Origin: an uncultured Eubacteriales bacterium
Lineage (GTDB): Bacteria > Bacillota > Clostridia > Oscillospirales > Acutalibacteraceae
Direction: 5' to 3'
DNA: 64,000 nucleotides
NCBI GenBank assembly: GCA_900540085.1
Contig: UQEU01000001.1
Coordinates: 62,001 to 126,000 of the forward strand
Under the pieces are notes generated by a model. The model ran no database searches. It saw only the letters and a program-made list of their open reading frames with translations, and was not told the DNA's origin. The translations under genes and the position numbers were made by a program. Below, piece after piece: positions 35,403 to 43,879 of this stretch. The stretch's first letter is position 1; each line of letters starts with the position of its first letter.

Positions 35403-36800
35403 TTAAACAGGATGAACTTTGCTTTCTATATCGTCGTGCTTACCGTCAAGTCCGTACTTTTTATCTCTGCGTTTTTCAAAGAATTTAACAGCAACCTGAC
35501 CAAATTGAGCGTATGAAAGTATATCTTCTTCCTGCTCATAGAACTCTTTGATGTCATCTTTAAATGTATCGAGTTCGGGTTTGAGCAAATCGGCAGGACG
35601 GCAAGTGATAATTTCATCATCGCCAACAATTTTCTTCTTGAAATCATCGTCGATTTCACAAGGTGTTTTACCGTACTTACCTGCAACCATATCTTTAAAT
35701 TCTTTTGTTACCATTTTATAGCGTTCGCCCATAATAACATTGAACACTGCCTGTGTGCCTACAATTTGAGATGTAGGGGTAACAAGAGGAGGATAGCCCG
35801 AATCTTTACGAACTCTCGGAACCTCTGCAAGAACTTCATCAAGTTTGTCTGCTTTACCTGCTTGTTTAAGTTGAGAAACAAGGTTTGAAAGCATACCGCC
35901 CGGTACCTGATACAAAAGAGTATTTGCATCGACACCAAGCATTTTTGTATCAAGCAAACCGCTTTCTATATATTTTTCACGAAGCGGAACAAAGAAATTA
36001 CGAATTTCTGAAAGAAGTTTAATATCAAGACCTGTATCATACTCGGTTCCTTGAAGAGCCGCTACCATAGACTCTGTTGCCGGATGAGATGTACCCATAG
36101 CAAGAGGACTCATAGCTGTATCTATAACATCTACACCTGCTTCAATACCTTTAAGCAAAACCATAGACGCAAGTCCGCTTGTATAGTGAGTATGAAGTTG
36201 AATAGGAATATTAACAGTTTCTTTAAGTGCTTTTACAAGGTCGTATGTTCCGTACGGAGTAAGAAGACCTGCCATATCTTTAATGCAGATAGAATCAGCG
36301 CCTGCATTTTCAAGTTGTTTTGCATAATTGCAATAATACTGTGTGTCGAACACAGGTCCTGTTGTATAAGAAATAGCAGCCTGAACATGACCGTTATATT
36401 TTTTAGCAGCATTGATTGCTGTTTCAAGGTTTCTGACATCGTTAAGAGCGTCAAAAATTCTCATAATGTCGATACCGTTGTCAATAGATTTTTTTACAAA
36501 ATAATCAACAACATCGTCTGCATAGTGACGATAACCGAGCATATTTTGACCTCTGAACAACATTTGAAGTTTTGTGTTCGGGCATTTTTTACGAATGGTG
36601 CGAAGTCTTTCCCATGGGTCTTCATCAAGGAAACGAAGGCATGAGTCAAAAGTAGCACCGCCCCAACATTCAAGTGAATGATATCCGACTTTGTCCATAG
36701 TATCGAGAATATCAACAAATTCTTCCGTTCTCATTCTGGTTGCAATGAGAGACTGATGAGCATCTCTTAAGACAGTTTCGGTAATTCCAATTTTAGCCAT
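35403..36800 (-). CDS. oadA: Oxaloacetate decarboxylase alpha / transcarboxylase 5S-type subunit
   Basis: Carboxyltransferase of 465 residues that moves CO2 between carboxybiotin and pyruvate/oxaloacetate. The metal-site start ETVLRDAHQSLIATRM, the modified-Lys region ICIKDMAGLLTPYG and the HTHYTSG metal ligands are all present. It has no biotin domain of its own; that is encoded by the next gene upstream. The ATG at 36798-36800 has AAGGAG 8 bases before it. With the carrier and CoA-carboxyltransferase subunits it makes a three-gene unit. No membrane beta subunit of a sodium-pumping decarboxylase is nearby. Confidence 0.93.
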   Translation of the reverse strand: MAKIGITETVLRDAHQSLIATRMRTEEFVDILDTMDKVGYHSLECWGGATFDSCLRFLDEDPWERLRTIRKKCPNTKLQMLFRGQNMLGYRHYADDVVDYFVKKSIDNGIDIMRIFDALNDVRNLETAINAAKKYNGHVQAAISYTTGPVFDTQYYCNYAKQLENAGADSICIKDMAGLLTPYGTYDLVKALKETVNIPIQLHTHYTSGLASMVLLKGIEAGVDVIDTAMSPLAMGTSHPATESMVAALQGTEYDTGLDIKLLSEIRNFFVPLREKYIESGLLDTKMLGVDANTLLYQVPGGMLSNLVSQLKQAGKADKLDEVLAEVPRVRKDSGYPPLVTPTSQIVGTQAVFNVIMGERYKMVTKEFKDMVAGKYGKTPCEIDDDFKKKIVGDDEIITCRPADLLKPELDTFKDDIKEFYEQEEDILSYAQFGQVAVKFFEKRRDKKYGLDGKHDDIESKVHPV

Positions 36801-36817
36801 TATAGACACTCCTTAAT

Positions 36818-37198
36818 TTAGTTTAAAGTTAAAATAACTGTTCCTGCCTCTACGCTGTCGCCTTTTGCAACATTGATTGAAGCAACTGTGCCTGCCTGAG
36901 GTGCAACAATATCGTTTTCCATTTTCATAGCCTCAAGTACGCAAAGAACCTGACCGTTTTCTACTGCCTGTCCTATTGAAACTTTAATATCAAGGATTGT
37001 ACCCGGCATAGGAGATTCTACTTTTACCGAGCCTTCTGAACCGCCTGCTTGAGCAGATGCAGATTCAGCAGGAGCTGCTGCCGGTGCAGGAGTTGCTGCC
37101 GGTGCAGGTGCTGCTGCAACAGGAGCTGAAGCATTGCCGGACTCATCTACTGTAACATCGTATGCTATACCGTTAACTGTAATTGTATATCTTTTCAT
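36818..37198 (-). CDS. Biotin carboxyl carrier protein (1.3S/gamma-type)
   Basis: Carrier of 126 residues. The N-terminus (MKRYTITVNGIAYDVTVDE) and a long Ala/Pro linker (about 24-52) lead to a biotinyl domain with the biotin site EAMKMEN, where Lys91 or so carries the cofactor. This layout is that of MmdC/GcdC/1.3S carriers of decarboxylases and transcarboxylase. GGGAGGA precedes the ATG. It lies between the two carboxyltransferase genes and should shuttle CO2 between them. Confidence 0.93.
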   Translation of the reverse strand: MKRYTITVNGIAYDVTVDESGNASAPVAAAPAPAATPAPAAAPAESASAQAGGSEGSVKVESPMPGTILDIKVSIGQAVENGQVLCVLEAMKMENDIVAPQAGTVASINVAKGDSVEAGTVILTLN

Positions 37199-37215
37199 TT
37201 ATATGTCCTCCCGAA

Positions 37216-38544
37216 TTATTTAACAGAATGTTTTCTTGCTATTGTTGTTTCTCTTTTACCGCTGAGAATATCAAGAGCAGCACAAATTTTCAAGCGTGTT
37301 TCAGACGGTTCAAAAACATCGTCAACCTGTCCGCAAGCAGCTGCTGTCAAAGGCGAAGCCTCTGTTGAAATATATTCTTTTAAAAGTTCTTCACGGTTTT
37401 CGCCGTCTGCAAGACGGTCGTTATAAAGAAATGCAACTGCCGAATCAGGTTCAAGCGCTGAAATAACAGAAGAATTCCAAGCATAGACAAGGTCTGCATT
37501 TGCACCTCTGCCGGCAAGAACGATATATGCCGAACCGATTGCTTGACCTGTGATTATTGAAATCTTCTGTGTTGTTGCTCCCGCATACACACAAGCAAGT
37601 TTTGCAGCCGATTTAACAATACCTTTGTGTTCTGATTTTTCGCCTTTTTTAAAGCCTACTGTATCTACAACTGTTACAACAGGAATACTGTATGCATCGC
37701 AAAGGCTTACAAAAGAAGCTGCTTTTTCACAAGCACAAGGACACACTTCTTTGCCTGTAAAACCTACAAAACCAACAGTTGAGCCCATAACAGTTGCAAG
37801 TGAAGTTACAACTTTTGAAGAATAGTCTGCTTTTAATTCTACAACGCTTGAAGCGTCTGCAACAGAATCTATAATTTCTTTAACATCTGAATTTTCATCC
37901 AAAGTTACAGAACTTTGTGAAAAATCAAAAACAGGAAGTGCAGAAAGATTGTTTGACGGCATAAGCGATACAACATCTTTTACCGCATCGAGAGCAGTAT
38001 CAAAATCGTCGCAAACAATATCAACAGTTCCGTTTTCACAATTGTCTTGAGCAGAGATTTCACAAGGTGCTCCGAGATAGTATTCGCTGTCTTTTACTGC
38101 TACTACTATATCTGCCGCTTGAGCAACAAGTGTGCTTGTACCGAGACAAGCGCCTGCTACGAGTGAAATTTGAGGTACAACACCTGAAATTGCAGTACTT
38201 GCTTTTAAAATCTCGCCGTATGCTGCAAGAGCTTCAATTCCCTCTGAAACCTTCATACCGTTGGAATCATAAATTCCTACAACAGGACAGCCTGTTTTAG
38301 CGGCAAGGTCGTAAATTTTTTTAATCTTTGCACATTGTGCTTTGCTGACAGCACCGCCGTCAACCGAAATATCTTGACTGAAAGCATAAACAGCGTTGCC
38401 GTTTACAGTACCGAAACCTGCAACAACTTCAACTTTACCGTCCGATGATTTTGCAAAAGCATCAATTTCAGTAAAAGAAGCGTCGTCAAATAACTTTTCG
38501 AGTCTGACTAAAGCCTCAGTGCTTTTTTCCGAAAGATTAGCCAC
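37216..38544 (-). CDS. Acyl-CoA carboxyltransferase-like subunit (12S/MmdA-type), short and divergent
   Basis: Crotonase-fold carboxyltransferase of 442 residues; MmdA/PccB-type proteins are about 510-520. The N-half has KIYDLAAKTGCPVVGIYDSNGMKVSEGIEALAAYGEIL and VPQISLVAGACLGTSTLVAQAADIVVAV; the C-half has VDTVGFKKGEKSEHKGIVKSAAKLACVY and ISIITGQAIGSAYIVLAGRGANADLVYAW. The missing length and changed CoA-binding stretches suggest a different or relaxed acyl-CoA substrate. The GTG start follows AAGGAGG. It is the first gene of the biotin-enzyme unit. Confidence 0.88.
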   Translation of the reverse strand: MANLSEKSTEALVRLEKLFDDASFTEIDAFAKSSDGKVEVVAGFGTVNGNAVYAFSQDISVDGGAVSKAQCAKIKKIYDLAAKTGCPVVGIYDSNGMKVSEGIEALAAYGEILKASTAISGVVPQISLVAGACLGTSTLVAQAADIVVAVKDSEYYLGAPCEISAQDNCENGTVDIVCDDFDTALDAVKDVVSLMPSNNLSALPVFDFSQSSVTLDENSDVKEIIDSVADASSVVELKADYSSKVVTSLATVMGSTVGFVGFTGKEVCPCACEKAASFVSLCDAYSIPVVTVVDTVGFKKGEKSEHKGIVKSAAKLACVYAGATTQKISIITGQAIGSAYIVLAGRGANADLVYAWNSSVISALEPDSAVAFLYNDRLADGENREELLKEYISTEASPLTAAACGQVDDVFEPSETRLKICAALDILSGKRETTIARKHSVK

Positions 38545-38692
38545 TTAATGTTCCTCCTTGAAAATGTTATTAAAATAACAATCTTGCATAGTATAATAAC
38601 ACTTTTTACTTAAAATTACAATAGTTTTTAGTGTACAAATTATTATGCATATTTTAAGATTATATTATTAATTTTTTAATCAAAAGACACAA

Positions 38693-39436
38693 CTATCTGT
38701 CTGATTTTTTATCTGTTGACCTCAACAACTTTTTAATTTCAAATTCCGAAAGTTCTCTGTACTTACCTACCTGCAAATGTCCGAGTTTTACGGAACCTAT
38801 TGAAATTCTTTTTAAACGAATAACATCAAGACCGACGGCTTCACACATTTTTCTGATTTGTCTGTTTCTGCCCTCTGAAATAATAAATTCCAAAACGCAC
38901 CTGTCGTCGCCTTTAACAAGTAATGTTACCTGACAAGGAAGCGTTTTTCTGTCGTCGATAAGAACACCGCTTCTGAGCTGATGAATTGCATCGTCTGAAA
39001 CGCTTTGTCTTACTGTAACTCTGTACACTTTGGCGTACTTATGTTTAGGGTGCGTTATAGCATTTGCAAAATTTCCGTCATTAGTCATAAGCAAAAGACC
39101 TTCAGAGTCTTTATCAAGCCTTCCGACAGGATAAATTCTCTCTCCGACATCGCTTACCAAGTCCATAACCGTTTTTCTTCCGAGTTCGTCACTGACTGTT
39201 GTAACATAACCTCTCGGTTTATTAAGCATTATATAGACAAAGTTGTCATTTTTCATAATACGCTTACCACGAACCGTTACAACATCTTTTTTCGGGTCAA
39301 CCTTATCTCCGAGTTTTGCAGGATGACCGTTGACCTTTACTTTTCCCATCTCAATGAGTTCTTCACTTTTTCTTCTTGAAGCAACTCCGCAGTCTGCCAT
39401 AAATTTTTGCAGTCTGACTTCAAATTTACTCGACAT
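38693..39436 (-). CDS. rluB: Ribosomal large-subunit pseudouridine synthase (RluB family)
   Basis: Enzyme of 247 residues that isomerises uridine in 23S rRNA (U2605-type site). An N-terminal S4 RNA-binding domain (RLQKFMADCGVASRRKSEELIEMGKVKVNG) leads to the catalytic domain with Asp in GRLDKDSEGLLLMTNDG and the motif EGRNRQIRKMCEAVGLDVIRLKRI. The ATG at 39434-39436 lies within the end of dacF. A TTG two codons earlier is closer to the GAGGAA site and is an alternative. Confidence 0.92.
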   Translation of the reverse strand: MSSKFEVRLQKFMADCGVASRRKSEELIEMGKVKVNGHPAKLGDKVDPKKDVVTVRGKRIMKNDNFVYIMLNKPRGYVTTVSDELGRKTVMDLVSDVGERIYPVGRLDKDSEGLLLMTNDGNFANAITHPKHKYAKVYRVTVRQSVSDDAIHQLRSGVLIDDRKTLPCQVTLLVKGDDRCVLEFIISEGRNRQIRKMCEAVGLDVIRLKRISIGSVKLGHLQVGKYRELSEFEIKKLLRSTDKKSDR

Positions 39437-40472
39437 ATTCAATATATTCCTCTGCTTTTATTTTTACCTTTTTAATTAGATTACCGTTATAATAACATAA
39501 AACTTCTCCGATTTCATCCCCTTTTTTTACAGGAGCATAAATAAACGGAAAAATTTTCTTCTTAAAGGTAACAAGATTTTTATCTTTAACCATTATCGTT
39601 TCATCGGAAATTCCCTTCAACTTATCTTTATTTCCACCCACTACATCTACATAAACCTCATTATAAAGCGAAATATTCTGATATTTAGAAAAACATATTT
39701 CATACAATTTTTCATGGTCATGCCAATCATCAAAATCGTTTAGAGTTACACAGATGAGCCTCAAACCGTTTTTAGTTACCGACGATACAAGACAGCGTCC
39801 GCTTTTTTTCGTAAACCCTGTCTTTACGCCGTTACAACCGTCAATTCTGCTTAAAAGTTTATTGTGGTTATAAAGCGTGACTTTTTTGCCGCTTATCAAA
39901 ATATCTGCACACTTTTTACTGCACAAAGAAGCAAACACTTTATTGTTCAATGCAACAGAAGTCAGCAAAGCCATATCATAGGCAGTCGAATAATGATTTT
40001 TAGAATCAAGTCCCGACGGAGTAACAAAATTTGTTGAATTCATACCGATTTGTTTTGCTTTTTCATTCATCATTTCGGCAAACTTTTCAATACTTTCTCC
40101 AAGAAATATTGCCGTTGCATCGGCAGCATCGTTACCCGACGCAAGAAACATTCCACACACTAAATCAAACAATGTAATTTTATCGCCCGATTTAAGTCCG
40201 AGACTGCTTCCCTCCGATAAAAGCATATCACTTGTAATATTGACTGTTTCATAAAGTTTATCGCTTTCGCAGGCAATAAGACAAGTCATTATTTTTGTTG
40301 TTGATGCCATTGAAAGCCTATCGAATTGATTGTGTCCGTAAATGATTTCTCCATTTTGCGAATTTACAACAACGGCAGATTTTGCACTGTCGCAAAAAGT
40401 TTGTGCATTTACAGAAAAACAAACAGATATAACAAACACAAAAGACAAAAAAACAGATATAAACTTTTTCAA
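39426..40472 (-). CDS. dacF: D-alanyl-D-alanine carboxypeptidase (PBP5/DacF family)
   Basis: Secreted serine carboxypeptidase of 348 residues that trims the terminal D-Ala of peptidoglycan stems. A signal peptide (1-23) is followed by the SxxK motif Ser57-Thr-Thr-Lys60, SGN in FLASGNDAADATAIFL and KTG in GVKTGFTKKSG. A C-terminal beta domain follows. The TTG start is set by GGTGAT directly before it, but this site lies in a hairpin (40475-40510). It follows ytfI-like and ytfJ, so a role in spore cortex or peptidoglycan maturation is likely. Confidence 0.92.
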   Translation of the reverse strand: MKKFISVFLSFVFVISVCFSVNAQTFCDSAKSAVVVNSQNGEIIYGHNQFDRLSMASTTKIMTCLIACESDKLYETVNITSDMLLSEGSSLGLKSGDKITLFDLVCGMFLASGNDAADATAIFLGESIEKFAEMMNEKAKQIGMNSTNFVTPSGLDSKNHYSTAYDMALLTSVALNNKVFASLCSKKCADILISGKKVTLYNHNKLLSRIDGCNGVKTGFTKKSGRCLVSSVTKNGLRLICVTLNDFDDWHDHEKLYEICFSKYQNISLYNEVYVDVVGGNKDKLKGISDETIMVKDKNLVTFKKKIFPFIYAPVKKGDEIGEVLCYYNGNLIKKVKIKAEEYIEYVE

Positions 40473-40512
40473 AAAAAATCACCCACATATTAATATGTAC
40501 GGGTGATTTTTA
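40471..40512 (-). terminator. Hairpin with T8 overlapping the dacF ribosome binding site
   Basis: AAAATCACCC / GGGTGATTTT with inner ACATAT/ATATGT. On the minus strand the stem is followed by eight T and directly by the TTG of dacF, so the ribosome site GGGTGA is in the stem. It can act as the ytfJ terminator, as a translation control hairpin, or as both. Confidence 0.75.
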
Positions 40513-40521
40513 ATATAATTC

Positions 40522-40926
40522 TTATTTTGTTTCTTCTGTTGTTTCTTCAGCAGTTTTGTCTTCTTTAGTTGTTGAAAGCAAATCTGAAAGTTTATCTATG
40601 AGTTCAGGAATCATAGATACTGCACGGTCAGCAGAACTTGTGTAATTATTAATCTGCATCATTCTTACTTTACCGCTTTGAATAACAATAAATGCAACAG
40701 GTGTAATGGTGATACCGCCGCCACCGCCGCCGCCGAAAAGTTCAGCATTTTGCTTTGAAGGCAAGTCTGTACCGCCCGATGTAAAGCCATAAGTAACTTT
40801 TGACACGGGAATGAGAGTAGTGTCGCCTGTAACCATAGGTTCGCCTATGATAGTGCTGACATCAACCATCTGACGCATTTTTTCCAAAGTGTTTTCCATT
40901 ATTTTGTTTACCGGAGTTTCTTTCAT
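40522..40926 (-). CDS. ytfJ: Sporulation protein YtfJ/GerW
   Basis: Protein of 134 residues with the family pattern IMENTLEKMRQMVDVSTIIGEPMVTGDTTLIPVSKVTYGF, a run of seven glycines (FGGGGGGG at about 66-72) and ITPVAFIVI. In Bacillus GerW is needed for germination with L-alanine. The acidic Thr/Glu-rich tail is not conserved. It follows the ytfI-like gene, as in Bacillus. Confidence 0.93.
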   Translation of the reverse strand: MKETPVNKIMENTLEKMRQMVDVSTIIGEPMVTGDTTLIPVSKVTYGFTSGGTDLPSKQNAELFGGGGGGGITITPVAFIVIQSGKVRMMQINNYTSSADRAVSMIPELIDKLSDLLSTTKEDKTAEETTEETK

Positions 40927-40948
40927 AATCTTTTTTCCCTCTCAATAA

Positions 40949-41728
40949 TTATTTATTTTTTATGAAATTGACAAGAAATGTCTTTCCAGCAGAAAGCACA
41001 ATTCCAAGCAAATTTTTCACACTTAAACTTATTACAAGGTCAAGCCCTGTTTCTGTATATGGTGCAAGAAAATCGGCATATATTTCTTCTTCATAATTTT
41101 TAACTTTCATACCGTTTCTTACTGCACCTATAAAAGGATAGTAAACGGAACAAACTCTGCCGTGAGTTTTTGCTATTTCAGCGGCATCGTTTCCGCCTGT
41201 AATTATTTTAACATATAATTTTGAAATATAAAAGTCTTTTATTAAAGTTGACAATGCCGACACAACTGTATAGTACAAAGTACTTACAAGTCCCATTATA
41301 CCGCAAATGCCGTCTTTATCGTATATATTTTTAATAAAGTTCGGTTTTTGCTGTGCAGGCGTTTGATTTTTCTCATTTGATTTTTCAGTATTTTCGTCGC
41401 TTTTCGACGGAGTATTTTCCAACTCGTTATTCTGTGTTTCGTCCGGAACAGATGAAACGATTGTCTTGTCAGACGGGTTATCCGATTTTGTTTCACTTGC
41501 CTGTTTTTGTTTTTTTGACTTTTTATTTTCAGCAACAACTTCGGCTGTTTCTTTTGGAAACAGTACAAAATTGAGCAATTCCGACAATTTAATGTCTTTT
41601 TCAAAAAACAACACTTTAATGCGGGTTGACCACCCGTTGTCGTATGTAATAAAAAATGTTGCTCTTATTGAAAGTATGAAAGCAAAAACAGCCACAATAA
41701 CGGCCATCACAATTAAAAAAGCAGTCAC
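40949..41728 (-). CDS. DUF2953 membrane protein (YtfI-like)
   Basis: Protein of 259 residues. One N-terminal membrane helix (1-22) is followed by a short region, then a highly charged, low-complexity segment (about 65-135, rich in Lys, Glu, Ser and Asn) and a C-terminal domain with the DUF2953 pattern (VKIITGGNDAAEIAKTHGRVCSVYYPFIGAV). Function is unknown; the family is linked to sporulation by its constant pairing with ytfJ. The GTG start follows AGGGGATATTAA. Confidence 0.85.
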   Translation of the reverse strand: MTAFLIVMAVIVAVFAFILSIRATFFITYDNGWSTRIKVLFFEKDIKLSELLNFVLFPKETAEVVAENKKSKKQKQASETKSDNPSDKTIVSSVPDETQNNELENTPSKSDENTEKSNEKNQTPAQQKPNFIKNIYDKDGICGIMGLVSTLYYTVVSALSTLIKDFYISKLYVKIITGGNDAAEIAKTHGRVCSVYYPFIGAVRNGMKVKNYEEEIYADFLAPYTETGLDLVISLSVKNLLGIVLSAGKTFLVNFIKNK

Positions 41729-41769
41729 TTAATATCCCCTTTCAGTAACTAAATCGCTCAATCGGTTTT

Positions 41770-42363
41770 TTAACTTTCAGAAACCTTCTGCGCTTGTTCC
41801 ATATCAAAAATAGTTGTTTGCGAATTGTCCTTTTTTATCGACTCAACATCTTCGTCGGAAGGCAGTTCCGGTAAATCTTCAAGCGACTGCATTGAGAAAC
41901 ACCTGAGAAATCTGTCGGTAGTACCGTAAACAAGCGGTCTTCCCGGTAAATCCATTCTGCCCTTTTCTTCAATTAAGCCTTTTTGTACCAAACCTGAAAC
42001 TGAACCCGAGCAATCTACACCTCTCACTTGCTCAATAAACGCTCTCGTTACAGGCTGATTGTAAGCCACAATTGCAAGCACTTCAAACGCTGCCTGCGAT
42101 AAAGGTGTATTCTTCTTAACCTCTAACAAAGCCCTTACATCTTCCTGATACTCTTCTCTTGTGCAGAGTTGATACTTGCCGTTCATTCTGACAAGGCAAA
42201 TACCTCTGTTATTTTCATCAAGCATTGCGCCGTAATGCCCGAGTAACTTTGTCATAGTTTCAATATCTATATCTAAAACTTCTGCAAGTTTGGAGGCTTC
42301 TATCGGCTCTCCCGACGCAAAAAGCATTGCTTCAATTTTAGAAATCACATTTTCATTCTTCAA
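41770..42363 (-). CDS. scpB: Segregation and condensation protein B
   Basis: Kleisin-associated winged-helix protein of 197 residues, partner of ScpA and SMC in chromosome condensation. Family features are KIEAMLFASGEPIEASKLAEVLDI, LEVLAIVAYNQPVTRAFIEQVRGVD-type text and KGRMDLPGRPLVYGTTDRFLRCF. I select the TTG at 42361-42363, 10 bases after AAGGAG, which overlaps scpA by 11 bases; a longer frame would overlap by 41. Confidence 0.93.
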   Translation of the reverse strand: MKNENVISKIEAMLFASGEPIEASKLAEVLDIDIETMTKLLGHYGAMLDENNRGICLVRMNGKYQLCTREEYQEDVRALLEVKKNTPLSQAAFEVLAIVAYNQPVTRAFIEQVRGVDCSGSVSGLVQKGLIEEKGRMDLPGRPLVYGTTDRFLRCFSMQSLEDLPELPSDEDVESIKKDNSQTTIFDMEQAQKVSES

Positions 42364-43078
42364 CGGACGGTTGCTCCTTTCCCGTAAGTTCAACGGACGG
42401 GTTTTGCATCTCGCCGTCTATAACGACTTTTTTAGATTTAATGAGTTCAAGCACTGCCAAAAAAGTAGCCACCATATCGGACTTTGAAGCAGAGTCTTTG
42501 AACAAAGAAAGAAAACTGACTTTTTTTCCAAACGACAATTTTCTCAAAACAGAAACAACTTTTGACTGAACATTTACAAACTTTCTTTGAACGATAACTT
42601 TAAAACTGTCTATCGGAGGAGGAAGTTTTCTCTGTGCTTTTCCTGCCGCATTTATGTATGCGTTCAAAATCTCATTCGGCTCGTGAAAACGCTCGTACTC
42701 ATAGTTGACATAACTTTCTTCGGGTGTTCTGACAAACCTGTTAAACCCGTCGGTATTTTCAGAAAGTTTTTGTGCAACATACTTTGCGTCTCTGTACTCT
42801 ATAAGTTCGCCTGTAAGTTCCTTTTTTAAAACTTCTGCTTCTTCATGTTTCGGAAGCAAAGACACCGTTTTTATGTAAATGAGTCTTGCCGCCATTTCAA
42901 GAAACTCACCTGCGACTTCAAAATCTTGCTCCTGCATACTGCGTACATAGTCAAGGTACTGTTCAACAAGAGTAAAAATAGGAATATCGTTAATATTGAT
43001 TTTATGTTTAGAAATAAGATGAAGCAACAAGTCCATAGGGCCTTCAAAAACTTCAGTCTTATATGATAATTGTTCCAT
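42353..43078 (-). CDS. scpA: Segregation and condensation protein A (kleisin)
   Basis: Kleisin of 241 residues that closes the SMC ring. The N-terminus reads YKTEVFEGPMDLLLHLISKHKININDIPI, which is the SMC-binding helical domain; the C-terminal winged helix carries SLFKDSASKSDMVATFLAVLELIKSKKV. AAGGTGA precedes the ATG. It is followed by scpB with overlapping frames. Confidence 0.96.
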   Translation of the reverse strand: MEQLSYKTEVFEGPMDLLLHLISKHKININDIPIFTLVEQYLDYVRSMQEQDFEVAGEFLEMAARLIYIKTVSLLPKHEEAEVLKKELTGELIEYRDAKYVAQKLSENTDGFNRFVRTPEESYVNYEYERFHEPNEILNAYINAAGKAQRKLPPPIDSFKVIVQRKFVNVQSKVVSVLRKLSFGKKVSFLSLFKDSASKSDMVATFLAVLELIKSKKVVIDGEMQNPSVELTGKEQPSVEE

Positions 43079-43137
43079 TTTTCACCTTAAACAATTTATT
43101 TGCGACTGTAAAAATCAACTTCACATCTTATATTAAG

Positions 43138-43830
43138 TTATACAAGCAAATTTAAAATAAACTCCGGAATTATGCAGAGAAGTCTGAACAACTGTCTTGA
43201 CAAAAATGCAATAGGTCTGTCTAAAAATCCCAAAAGCAAAACTGCCATTAAGCCGTACATTATATATCTCTCATACTTCATATAGTTATAGTATGCTTTA
43301 TCGCTTAAAAAACAACCGATAATTCTCGAGCCGTCAAGCGGAGGAATCGGCAAAAGGTTAAAAACGGCAAGCGAAATATTTATAGTTGCGGCATAGGAGA
43401 AAAATGTAATGATTGCTTCTATAACAATATTACTTCCTGCTTTTATTCCTATAAACATAAAAATGTATGAAAACGAAACGCTTATCCCTGCCATAATAAT
43501 ATTTGAAAGCGGACCTGCAAGTGCAGTCAAAGCAATACCGTTTTTCATCTTGCCTTTTTTAAACTTATAAGGATTTATCGGTACGGGATTTGCATAGCCT
43601 ATACCGAAAAGGAAAATCATAATTGTTCCCAAAATATTCAGATGTGACAAAGGATTAAGAGTAAGTCTGCCTTGTCGTTTTGCAGTGTCATCGCCCAATT
43701 TGTATGCGACTAAGCCGTGTGCATATTCGTGAATAGGCAAACAGCAGAAAACTACAAAACAGCTTGATAAAACAAACATTACAGCACTGTAATAATCGCC
43801 GTTCATTAAATAGTGCATTAAAGAAAACAT
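43138..43830 (-). CDS. Site-2 protease family (M50) membrane metalloprotease
   Basis: Intramembrane metalloprotease of 230 residues. The zinc site HEYAH lies in the first helices (CLPIHEYAHGLVAYKLGDD) and the third ligand in NLLPIPPLDGSRIIG. There is no PDZ domain, as in the YwhC subgroup. It commonly lies next to scpA in Clostridia; its substrates are unknown. AAGGAT lies 8 bases before the ATG. Confidence 0.92.
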   Translation of the reverse strand: MFSLMHYLMNGDYYSAVMFVLSSCFVVFCCLPIHEYAHGLVAYKLGDDTAKRQGRLTLNPLSHLNILGTIMIFLFGIGYANPVPINPYKFKKGKMKNGIALTALAGPLSNIIMAGISVSFSYIFMFIGIKAGSNIVIEAIITFFSYAATINISLAVFNLLPIPPLDGSRIIGCFLSDKAYYNYMKYERYIMYGLMAVLLLGFLDRPIAFLSRQLFRLLCIIPEFILNLLV

Positions 43831-43879
43831 ACGCTCAATCCTTACTAAATATAATTATAGATTACATTAAAAACAGTGT

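Noticed and set aside
36051..36644. Plus-strand open frame of 197 codons opposite the oadA-type gene
   Set aside because: Antisense shadow; Cys- and Ser-rich composition that follows from the codon use of the real gene.
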